A DNA stretch of 6,818 nucleotides. Origin: Saprospiraceae bacterium (GTDB taxonomy: Bacteria > Bacteroidota > Bacteroidia > Chitinophagales > Saprospiraceae). The stretch lies in NCBI GenBank assembly GCA_015494245.1, contig WGBN01000356.1, forward strand, positions 1 through 6,818. Reading direction: 5' to 3'. This document shows, one piece after another, positions 1 to 5,499 of this stretch; within the stretch, counting starts at the first letter, position 1; every line of letters begins with the position of its first letter. The notes below the pieces were generated by a model. It did not search any database and was not told the DNA's origin. It saw only the letters and a list, made by a program, of their open reading frames with translations. A program made the position numbers and the translations under genes.

Positions 1-28
1 GGCAGGCTCCCCGATCCTTTCATTGGGC

Positions 29-69
29 CATTCTCCATTCTCCATTTTTCATTCTCCATTTTCATTCTC
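29..69. repeat. short tandem CATTCTC-type repeat
   Basis: Six consecutive 6-7 nt units start with CATT: CATTCTC at 29-35, 36-42, 50-56 and 63-69, with CATTTTT (43-49) and CATTTT (57-62) between them. On the minus strand this reads as GAGAATG/AAAATG runs. The array lies directly behind the minus-strand ATPase gene, and the unit at 63-69 overlaps that gene's last codons and stop. It has no coding potential of its own. It resembles simple intergenic repeat tracts prone to slippage. No function is assigned. Confidence 0.75.
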
Positions 70-1225
70 CACCCACTCCCGCAAAGGCGAGGTAGTTGTC
101 GCGGGTGATGGTTTGGAAGGTGGCTTTGGGGTAGGCCTGTTGCCAGGATGATGGGGGCGCGGTTTTGCTTTTACTTTTTGAGAATTTAAATTCAAAGGCA
201 GTGATTTGGCCGTTTTCTTCTTCGATGAGGTCTAATTCGGCTCCGGTTTTGAGGCGCCAGAAATAGTGATTGGCCTGCAGGAAATTGTTTTCGATGTATT
301 TGATGCGCTCCATGAAGAGGAAGTTTTCCCAGAGTGCGCCGATGTCGTCTCGCAGATTGAGCGGTGCAAAGCGGTTTATCAGAGCATTTCGAATGCCGAG
401 GTCATAGAAATAGATTTTTTTCTTCCTGCTGATTTCTTTGCGAAGATTGCGGCTGAAACCACCCACCACCTTGAGGACGAAAGCTTTTTCCAGGAGGTTG
501 ATGTAGCGTTCGACGGTTTGGGTGTTGAGGCCGGTTTTGAGTGCAAGCTCGTGGTAGGAGACCTCAGAGCCTATTTGAAAACTGAGGAGTTTGAGCAAAT
601 CCCGAATTTTGGCACTGTGGCGTATGTTGGCCAGTTCGAGCACGTCTTTGTAGAGGTATGAGTTGCTTAGCTCAATGAGGCTTCGGGCTTTTTCATGGCT
701 GCTGCTCCAGAGCAGGGTTTCCGGGTAAGAGCCAAAGATGAGCCATTCCTCTAAGCGGAGATCGTACTCTGCGATGCCGAAATGTGCTGCCAATTCCTGA
801 GCTGAAAAGGGGTAGAGCTTACAGCTCCACGTCCTGCCTGTGAGCGGCTCTTCGGTGAGGTTGGCGAGATCAAGTGAGGAAGAGCCCGTTATTAGAACCC
901 GCAGTTCCGGCAGTTGATCGTGGATGATTTTGAGGTTGAGACCTATCTCGGGGATGCGCTGTGCTTCGTCTATGAAGAGGATGTCGGCATCACTGAGGTA
1001 CAAGCGCAATTTTTCCGGATTGCGCGATGAAAGGATGTCCGTTATGGGAGCAGAATCGGCATTGAGCCGCTTGATGCGTTTGTCCGGAATTTGATGGAGT
1101 ATGTGCTCTACAAGAGTCGTTTTGCCCACCTGGCGAGGCCCGTATAAGACGATGAGCTTTCGGGGAGCGCCCAACAGCCGCTCCCGGATTTTGGATTCTA
1201 TGCTGCGTGCTATGTAGTTCTGCAT
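62..1225 (-). CDS. AAA ATPase with DUF4143-type C-terminal domain (387 aa)
   Basis: This is a cytosolic ATP-binding protein of the large, poorly understood AAA/DUF4143 family found in many bacteria and archaea. The Walker A loop is GPRQVGKTT (residues 29-37), Walker B is ILFIDEAQ (82-89), and a sensor-like LITGSSS lies at 111-117, followed by GRTW (130-133). Residues about 190-250 look like a helical or winged-helix linker. The C-terminal part has the spacing of a PD-(D/E)xK-like fold: ELD (D332), then E345-F-K347. There is no signal peptide or membrane segment. The length is usual for the family. The ATG at 1225 is chosen because the protein starts in family style just before the ATPase core and a promoter box lies 4 nt upstream. 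The stop codon lies inside a simple repeat, so the last few residues may be repeat-derived. It is divergent from the gene at 1499. The family is certain, but substrate and biological role are unknown; defence, toxin-like and DNA-maintenance roles have all been suggested for relatives. Confidence 0.93.
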   Translation of the reverse strand: MQNYIARSIESKIRERLLGAPRKLIVLYGPRQVGKTTLVEHILHQIPDKRIKRLNADSAPITDILSSRNPEKLRLYLSDADILFIDEAQRIPEIGLNLKIIHDQLPELRVLITGSSSLDLANLTEEPLTGRTWSCKLYPFSAQELAAHFGIAEYDLRLEEWLIFGSYPETLLWSSSHEKARSLIELSNSYLYKDVLELANIRHSAKIRDLLKLLSFQIGSEVSYHELALKTGLNTQTVERYINLLEKAFVLKVVGGFSRNLRKEISRKKKIYFYDLGIRNALINRFAPLNLRDDIGALWENFLFMERIKYIENNFLQANHYFWRLKTGAELDLIEEENGQITAFEFKFSKSKSKTAPPSSWQQAYPKATFQTITRDNYLAFAGVGGE

Positions 1226-1229
1226 CTGG

Positions 1230-1237
1230 CAAAGATA
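1230..1237 (-). promoter_or_regulatory. Bacteroidota-type -7 box for the left ATPase gene
   Basis: The minus strand reads TATCTTTG, an exact match to the TAnnTTTG -7 consensus of Bacteroidota. Only four bases (CCAG) separate it from the ATG, so transcription would begin at or within a few bases of the start codon. I see no convincing TTTG -33 box at the usual distance; that position is occupied by the palindrome at 1248-1267. Confidence 0.7.
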
Positions 1238-1247
1238 AGCAAAATGT

Positions 1248-1311
1248 AAAAAAGACCCGTCTTTTTTCGATTATAACTGAAAAAAGACCGGTCTTTTTTC
1301 GGTTATCCCTG
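1248..1311. repeat. two tandem 32-bp units, each with a palindrome; putative operator
   Basis: Unit 1 (1248-1279) and unit 2 (1280-1311) match at 28 of 32 positions. Unit 1 contains AAAAAAGAC-CC-GTCTTTTTT (1248-1267). Around unit 2 is a perfect 22-bp palindrome at 1279-1300, extendable to 1273-1306 with a single T/G mismatch pair. The period of 32 bp is about three helical turns. The array lies immediately upstream of the -7 box of the minus-strand ATPase, with unit 1 where the -33 box should be. This fits a binding site for a dimeric regulator acting on that promoter. A role as a bidirectional terminator is less likely because the G/C core of each stem is only 3-5 bp. Confidence 0.75.
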
Positions 1312-1419
1312 ATATAAATCACCTTGCGGATTGATCTGGCTCATTGCCGGAGCTGTAAAATCGGGCTTTTATACAGAGAAAGTGCTAAGGGTGCTTCCTT
1401 CTTTTATGAGCGTAAAGGA

Positions 1420-1478
1420 GGGGTTTAGACCCCGTTTTTCGCCTTTCAGGGTAGAAAAACCCGTTTTCGGATGCGGGT
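1420..1478 (+). promoter_or_regulatory. small competing hairpins with T-tracts in the leader of the CBS-fusion gene
   Basis: GGGGT (1420-1424) pairs with ACCCC (1429-1433) over a TTAG loop and is followed by GTTTTT. GGGT (1449-1452) can pair with ACCC (1459-1462) and is followed by GTTTT. The same ACCCG (1459-1463) can instead pair with CGGGT (1474-1478). The layout is terminator-like, with an alternative pairing, and lies 20-80 nt before the start codon at 1499. Stems are only 4-5 bp, so an attenuator is a possibility rather than a call. No TAnnTTTG box was found in this leader. Confidence 0.3.
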
Positions 1479-1498
1479 AAACTGCAAAACAGCTTGTT

Positions 1499-3409
1499 AT
1501 GGGCAGTCACAAGGTTTCTTTGGTTAAGGATGTTGCTACGCGTCAGCAGTGTATGGATTATTTGTTGAAGGATTTGCGTGCTTTGGAGCGCATGATAGAG
1601 CGGGGGATGTTCGACAGGGGCGTTCGGCGTATGGGTGCGGAGCAGGAGTTTGCTTTTGTGGATGAGCGCTGGCGGCCTGCACCGGTCTTGATGGAGGTGT
1701 TGGAGCAGGTGAAGGATGAGCATTTCACCACCGAGTTGGCGGTGTTCAACATGGAGGTCAATTTGGACCCTCAGAGGATCGGGGGGAGCTGCTTCAGCGA
1801 TTTAGAGCGGCAGCTCGGGTCTTATTTGGCGAAAGCCGGAAAAATATCAGCCAGGCTCAAAGCCCATCCCATACTCGTGGGGATTTTGCCCTCCATCAGG
1901 CGGTCGGACATTGGTTTGAAGAACCTCACGCCTTTGGAGCGTTACAGGGCGCTGATGGATGTGTTGAGGGAGATTCGGGGCAGCCATTTTGAGTTTTGGA
2001 TTGAGGGCACGGACCAGCTCATTACGAAGGCGGAAAGCTCCATGTTTGAGAGTTGCAACACGAGTTTTCAGGTGCATTTTCAGGTGTGGCCCGAGGAGTT
2101 TGCGGAGGCTTACAACTGGTCGCAGCTGATTACGGGGCCTTTGCTGGCGGCTTCGACCAACTCCCCCATGTTGCTGGGCAAACGGCTGTGGCGGGAGACG
2201 CGCATAGCACTTTTTCAACAGGCCGTGGATACGCGCAATACGGCCGAGTTGTCGCGCGAACGCAGCCAGCGGGTGTCCTTTGGCAGGGACTGGGTGCATG
2301 AGTCGGTGATGGAGTTGTACCGCGAGGAGGTGGCCATGCACAAGCTGCTGCTCAAGCCCCGTAAAATGGAGGATGCCCTCAAAGTGTTGGAGGAGGGCAG
2401 GACGCCGAAGCTGTATTCCCTGAGCATCCACAGCGGCACCATTTATCGCTGGAACCGCGCCTGCTACGGCATCAGCCCGAACGGCAAGCCTCATCTGCGC
2501 ATTGAAAACCGCGTCTTGCCTGCCGGCCCTTCCGTGGTGGACGAAACGGCCAATGCCGCCTTTTGGCTGGGGATGATGCTCAACATGCCGCCCAAATACC
2601 GGCGCCTGTGGGAAAAAATGGACTTTGACCTGGCCAAGGGTAATTTCCTGCGGGCTGCACGCCAGGGGCTGGGGGTGTATTTTTCCTGGCCCGGCCTGCG
2701 CAAAAAAATCAGTGCACCCGAGCTCATCCGCAAAGAACTGCTACCCATTGCCCGCGAGGGGCTGAAGAAGGCCAAAGTGGCCGCCAAGGACATAGACCGT
2801 TATCTCGGCATCATCGAAGAGCGCGTGCGCAGCGGCAAGACCGGCTCGCAGTGGATACTGGATTCCTTCAACAGCCTGCGCCGCCAGAGCAGCAAGGATG
2901 AAGCCATCGTCGCCACCACGGCCGCCCTTTGGAAACGCCAGCAATCGGGCAAGCCCGTACACGAATGGGAGCCCGCTCAACTCACAGAAGCAGGAAATTG
3001 GATGAATCGCTTTGGAACCATACAGCAAATCATGAGCACCGACCTGGTTACAGCCAGCGAAAACGACCTCATTGACTTCGTCGCCCAGTTGATGAACTGG
3101 CGCAACATCCGCCACTTGCCCATCGAAAACGAGCGGGGCGAACTGGTGGGCCTCATCACCTCCAAGCAGCTGGTGCAGCACTACAGCGAAAACTGCGACA
3201 GGCCGGATATCCGCGCTGCCAAAGACATTATGATTACCCAAATGGCCACCGTCGAGCCCGATACCCCCACCATTGAAGCCGTCGAGCTGATGCGCGAGCA
3301 TGGCTTTTCCTGTCTGCCCGTTTTGCAAGACAAAAAACTGTTTGGCATCGTTACGGAGTCGGACTTCGTCAACATGGCAGCCCAGGTGTTGAAGGAGTGG
3401 AAAGCGTGA
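1499..3409 (+). CDS. glutamate-cysteine-ligase-like (GCS2-type) protein fused to a CBS domain pair (636 aa)
   Basis: Residues about 40-400 resemble the ATP-grasp-like GCS2 carboxylate-amine ligase fold. Candidate active-site segments are GAEQE (46-50), NMEVNLDP (84-91), SCNTSFQVHFQV (185-196) and RIENRVLP (334-341). A helical linker follows at about 405-500. Two CBS motifs are at the C-terminus: about 509-560 (IMSTDLVTAS, then GLITSKQLV) and about 577-627 (IMITQMATVEPD, then FGIVTESDF). CBS pairs usually bind adenine nucleotides, so the ligase-like part may be gated by energy charge; that is inference. There is no signal peptide or membrane span. The substrate is unknown; true glutathione synthesis should not be assumed. 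ATG 1499 gives a sensible N-terminus (MGSHKVSL) with no clear ribosome binding site. Codon use differs between the two halves: Leu is mostly TTG in the first 160 codons but mostly CTG/CTC after codon 400. Confidence 0.88.
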   Translation: MGSHKVSLVKDVATRQQCMDYLLKDLRALERMIERGMFDRGVRRMGAEQEFAFVDERWRPAPVLMEVLEQVKDEHFTTELAVFNMEVNLDPQRIGGSCFSDLERQLGSYLAKAGKISARLKAHPILVGILPSIRRSDIGLKNLTPLERYRALMDVLREIRGSHFEFWIEGTDQLITKAESSMFESCNTSFQVHFQVWPEEFAEAYNWSQLITGPLLAASTNSPMLLGKRLWRETRIALFQQAVDTRNTAELSRERSQRVSFGRDWVHESVMELYREEVAMHKLLLKPRKMEDALKVLEEGRTPKLYSLSIHSGTIYRWNRACYGISPNGKPHLRIENRVLPAGPSVVDETANAAFWLGMMLNMPPKYRRLWEKMDFDLAKGNFLRAARQGLGVYFSWPGLRKKISAPELIRKELLPIAREGLKKAKVAAKDIDRYLGIIEERVRSGKTGSQWILDSFNSLRRQSSKDEAIVATTAALWKRQQSGKPVHEWEPAQLTEAGNWMNRFGTIQQIMSTDLVTASENDLIDFVAQLMNWRNIRHLPIENERGELVGLITSKQLVQHYSENCDRPDIRAAKDIMITQMATVEPDTPTIEAVELMREHGFSCLPVLQDKKLFGIVTESDFVNMAAQVLKEWKA

Positions 3410-3429
3410 GCGGAGCGCGTGAAAACGCC

Positions 3430-3437
3430 TATCTTTG
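3430..3437 (+). promoter_or_regulatory. -7 box for the O-methyltransferase gene
   Basis: TATCTTTG matches the TAnnTTTG consensus exactly. It starts 20 nt after the stop codon of the preceding gene and ends 23 nt before ATG 3461, giving a leader of roughly 18-20 nt. No TTTG -33 box is evident. Its position argues that the methyltransferase starts at 3461 and not at the in-frame GTG at 3419, which would lie upstream of the transcription start. Confidence 0.55.
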
Positions 3438-3460
3438 CTCTCTCACCAACGGCAAAGAAC

Positions 3461-4111
3461 ATGAACTTTCCCTCTCCCGAAATACTCGACTATTGCGAAC
3501 TGCACAGCACGCCCCTCGGCCCCGTGCTCGAAGAGCTGCGCCGCGAAACGCATCTCAAAACCATGGCTCCGCAGATGCTCACCGGCCCCGTGCAGGGAGC
3601 CTTCCTGCAAATGCTGAGCAAGCTGCTGCAGCCCGGGCTCATCGTGGAAGTGGGCACCTTTACGGGCTATTCGGCCATCTGCCTCGCCGCGGGCCTGCGC
3701 GAAGGAGGCCGCCTGCACACCATCGAAATTGACGAAGAATTGCTGCGCTTCGGCAAAAAGTATTACCCCCTTGCCGGTATGGAAGAGCGCATCGTCCAAC
3801 ATCTCGGCGATGCCCGCGAAATCCTGCCGGAACTGCCCGACGGCTTCGATCTGGTCTTTCTCGATGCCGACAAACCCTCCTATGCAGCTTACTACGAAAT
3901 CTGCCTCGAAAAAATGAAGCCCGGCGCCCTGCTCCTCGCCGATAACGTGCTCTGGAGCGGCAAAGTCCTCAACGAAAAAGACCGCCAAACAGACGAAGAC
4001 ACCAAAGCCCTGCACGCCTTCAACCAAATGGTGCAGGCCGACCCCCGCGTAGAAAACTTCCTCCTGCCCCTGCGCGACGGACTGATGATGGTGCGTAAAT
4101 TATCTTGGTAG
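3461..4111 (+). CDS. class I SAM-dependent O-methyltransferase, caffeoyl-CoA OMT-like (216 aa)
   Basis: It transfers a methyl group from S-adenosylmethionine to a hydroxyl of a small, probably catechol-like, acceptor in the cytosol; the natural acceptor is not known. SAM motif I is VEVGTFTGYSA (62-72), the acidic ribose-binding end of strand 2 is IEID (88-91), and GDA is at 116-118. LDADK (134-138) and ADNVLW (160-165) carry the expected metal ligands of the cation-dependent OMT family (D135, D161, N162). The length and the N-terminal ETHLKTMAPQMLTG segment (29-42) are typical of bacterial members. The start at 3461 gives the family-like N-terminus MNFPSPEIL; the frame is open back to a GTG at 3419 but that adds 14 atypical residues. 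It lies 51 nt after the preceding gene, with its own promoter box. Confidence in the family is high; physiological role is open. Confidence 0.93.
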   Translation: MNFPSPEILDYCELHSTPLGPVLEELRRETHLKTMAPQMLTGPVQGAFLQMLSKLLQPGLIVEVGTFTGYSAICLAAGLREGGRLHTIEIDEELLRFGKKYYPLAGMEERIVQHLGDAREILPELPDGFDLVFLDADKPSYAAYYEICLEKMKPGALLLADNVLWSGKVLNEKDRQTDEDTKALHAFNQMVQADPRVENFLLPLRDGLMMVRKLSW

Positions 4112-4148
4112 TCTGTCTTTCGATAGAGACCAGCAGCCGGGCTAAAAC

Positions 4149-4196
4149 TCAATTCACAAAATTTATATAAAAATTGTGAGTTGATTCACAAAATTT
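4149..4196. repeat. AT-rich imperfect palindrome with a 13-bp direct repeat
   Basis: TCAATTCACAA (4149-4159) and TTGTGAGTTGA (4174-4184) are inverted arms matching at 10 of 11 positions. They lie around a partly self-complementary core, making a 36-bp imperfect palindrome at 4149-4184. ATTCACAAAATTT occurs at 4152-4164 and again at 4184-4196, exactly 32 bp apart. The element lies in the 156-bp gap between the methyltransferase and the acyltransferase genes, about 70 bp before the latter's ATG. It may be an operator for the downstream gene or a leftover of another unit. It lacks the G/C-rich stem of a typical terminator. Confidence 0.65.
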
Positions 4197-4267
4197 TGGA
4201 TAATATGAAGTCATAACGCCTTCTCGCCTGGATGGTTTTGTTTTGTAATTTCTCAACATAGACAGCA

Positions 4268-5185
4268 ATGAATAAAAAGTCAAAAGTCGAATATTGGGAT
4301 GAACTGATTGCCACAGCCCCCAACGGCTTGCCCTATGCCTATTCCTGGTACCTGGACATCGTTACTTCCGGACGTTGGAGAGGCTTGTTTGACCAGGAGA
4401 CCAGAACGGCTATGCCCATTCCCTATGGGAGTCTTTCTTTTAGCTTTCGCCAAATGCTCAAGCGACGCAAATGGTCGAGACGTTGGGTGGTGCAGCCTTT
4501 GTTTTGTCAGCAATTGGGGCTTTTCGGCAAGCAGTTTACAGATGAGGAACTGTTTCATGATTTTTTTAAGGACTTTATGTCTGGTGTGCGCTATGTTGAT
4601 TCCTATTGCTTGAATGAAGCGAACAAAAAATTGCCTCTTGCTGTTGCGTTGTATCGCATGAAAATCCGTGAGCGCAGCAATTATGTATTGCCTTTGCGAA
4701 AGACTTACAAGGGTTTGGTCAAGGATTATTCAAAATCCCACCGCCGTGCGCTGGAAAAATCAAAGGACCTGATCTTTGAGGAAGACGTTTTGCCACTGGC
4801 CGATTTTCTGGCTCAGCATCGCAGGTCTGTGGGCAGGCGTGCGGGGCTGTCCCTGCGTGCTTACCTCCGCTGGGAGAAGCTGATTCAGGCTGTGCGTGAT
4901 CGGGGGCTGGGGCGTCTCCTCTCTGTGCGCACAGCTTCCGGCGAAGTGGCTGCGGCGGCCTTCATCCTGCAAAGTCATGGCCGCCTCATCTATCAGGGCG
5001 GCTATGCCGTAGCCGAAAAGAAAGCCTTAAACCCCATGCATGCCCTGTTCGATGTGCTCATCCGCCGGCACGCAGGCAGCAGGCTGCTGTTAGATTTTGA
5101 GGGCTCGGACATCCCCTCCATAGCCGAGTTCTTCAGAAGATTTGGCGCCAAAGAGCGGAAGTATTGGATGGTGTATCGGTGGTAG
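4268..5185 (+). CDS. FemAB/GNAT-like acyltransferase (Acetyltransf_6 type, 305 aa)
   Basis: This is a soluble acyltransferase of the FemAB-related GNAT group (BioF2-like acetyltransferase domain). The family moves acyl or aminoacyl groups onto cell-envelope or small-molecule acceptors; the substrate here is unknown. Visible family features are RSNYVLPL (136-143), the basic stretch YSKSHRRALEKS (154-165), the strand-rich core GEVAAAAFILQSHGRLIYQGGY (225-246), and the C-terminal LDFEGSDIPSIAEFFRRFGAK (275-295), which is strongly conserved in Bacteroidota proteins of this kind. The first ~130 residues form the more variable first GNAT-like half, with a WVVQPLFCQQLGLF stretch (73-86). There is no signal peptide or transmembrane helix. 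ATG 4268 is the natural start; no consensus promoter or Shine-Dalgarno sequence is seen before it. It is likely transcribed on its own, 156 bp after the methyltransferase. Confidence 0.85.
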   Translation: MNKKSKVEYWDELIATAPNGLPYAYSWYLDIVTSGRWRGLFDQETRTAMPIPYGSLSFSFRQMLKRRKWSRRWVVQPLFCQQLGLFGKQFTDEELFHDFFKDFMSGVRYVDSYCLNEANKKLPLAVALYRMKIRERSNYVLPLRKTYKGLVKDYSKSHRRALEKSKDLIFEEDVLPLADFLAQHRRSVGRRAGLSLRAYLRWEKLIQAVRDRGLGRLLSVRTASGEVAAAAFILQSHGRLIYQGGYAVAEKKALNPMHALFDVLIRRHAGSRLLLDFEGSDIPSIAEFFRRFGAKERKYWMVYRW

Positions 5186-5203
5186 AGCGGGGCAGTACTT
5201 TTC

Positions 5204-5224
5204 GTCCATTATGCTGAACAAAAT
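5204..5224. repeat. 21-bp direct repeat, upstream copy
   Basis: This begins GTCCATTATGCTGAAC and ends AAAAT. It matches the sequence at 5434-5454 at 19 of 21 positions, 230 bp away. The downstream copy belongs to the promoter region of the ATPase gene at 5500, whereas this copy has no gene behind it. It may be a duplicated or relict promoter segment. Confidence 0.7.
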
Positions 5225-5261
5225 ACTCCTTTGGAAAATGGGTTGTCAAGTTGAACCAGTT

Positions 5262-5301
5262 AAAACCCGCGGAAACCCGCGTCATCCGCGTCATCCGCGT
5301 T
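5262..5301. repeat. CCGCG-core short tandem array
   Basis: Four CCGCG cores lie at 5267-5271, 5277-5281, 5286-5290 and 5295-5299, spaced 10, 9 and 9 bp. The last two sit in identical 9-mers (TCATCCGCG), and the first two follow AAAC and AAAC-like leaders. The tract is markedly richer in G+C than its AT-rich surroundings. It looks like a short dispersed intergenic repeat. No function is assigned. Confidence 0.7.
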
Positions 5302-5433
5302 CTATTATGGCATTGCCAGAGATAACATCAATAGCCAATAAATAGTAGAGCCCGCCCGCAAAATGCAAAGGTGTGGGAACATTTACTTCCGCTTTGATTT
5401 TTACGGGAGCCAAAAGAACAGAACCCACATTTT

Positions 5434-5484
5434 GTCCATTATACTGAATAAAATCCTCATTTTTGCCAAAACTTCCATTATACT
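5434..5484. repeat. repeated TCCATTATACT element over the right ATPase promoter; putative operator
   Basis: TCCATTATACT occurs exactly at 5435-5445 and 5474-5484, 39 bp apart. The first copy is also part of the 21-bp repeat at 5434-5454. The second copy lies between the -33-like TTTTG and the -7 box of the ATPase gene. A protein bound there would block RNA polymerase, so the arrangement fits a repressor operator. The binding protein is unknown. Confidence 0.65.
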
Positions 5485-5495
5485 TTATATATTTG
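5461..5495 (+). promoter_or_regulatory. promoter of the right ATPase gene
   Basis: TTTTG (5461-5465) resembles a Bacteroidota -33 box. It is followed after 22 bp by TATATTTG (5488-5495), an exact TAnnTTTG -7 box. The -7 box ends 4 nt before ATG 5500, so the predicted transcript is leaderless or nearly so. Confidence 0.7.
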
Positions 5496-5499
5496 CACC

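Larger units (their letters stand above)
5186..5499. other. 314-bp repeat-rich non-coding gap
   Basis: No credible gene lies here; short open frames lack family features and overlap repeats. Contents in order: a 21-bp repeat copy (5204-5224), a CCGCG-core array (5262-5301), a tiny hairpin TGGCA-T-TGCCA (5308-5318), unremarkable sequence, the second 21-bp copy (5434-5454), then the ATPase promoter with its repeated element. No terminator hairpin with a T-tract is visible behind the acyltransferase. Confidence 0.7.

Noticed and set aside
266..661. Plus-strand open frame of 131 codons inside the left ATPase gene
   Set aside because: It is antisense to a clear AAA ATPase, has no recognisable domain and is explained by the codon composition of the real gene.
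1847..2494. Minus-strand open frame of 215 codons opposite the ligase/CBS gene
   Set aside because: It lies wholly within a well-supported gene and has no promoter or domain.
3419..3460. Earlier GTG start for the methyltransferase
   Set aside because: The TATCTTTG promoter box at 3430-3437 lies downstream of it, and the extra 14 residues are not family-like.
3443..4027. Minus-strand open frame of 194 codons opposite the methyltransferase
   Set aside because: The opposite strand has all SAM-binding and metal-ligand motifs; the antisense product is low-complexity and unlike known proteins.
4112..4140. Terminator behind the methyltransferase (GTCT/AGAC hairpin near 4114-4130)
   Set aside because: The stem is only 4 bp and no T-tract follows.
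5262..5301. CRISPR array
   Set aside because: Units are 9-10 bp with no spacers, and there are no cas genes.
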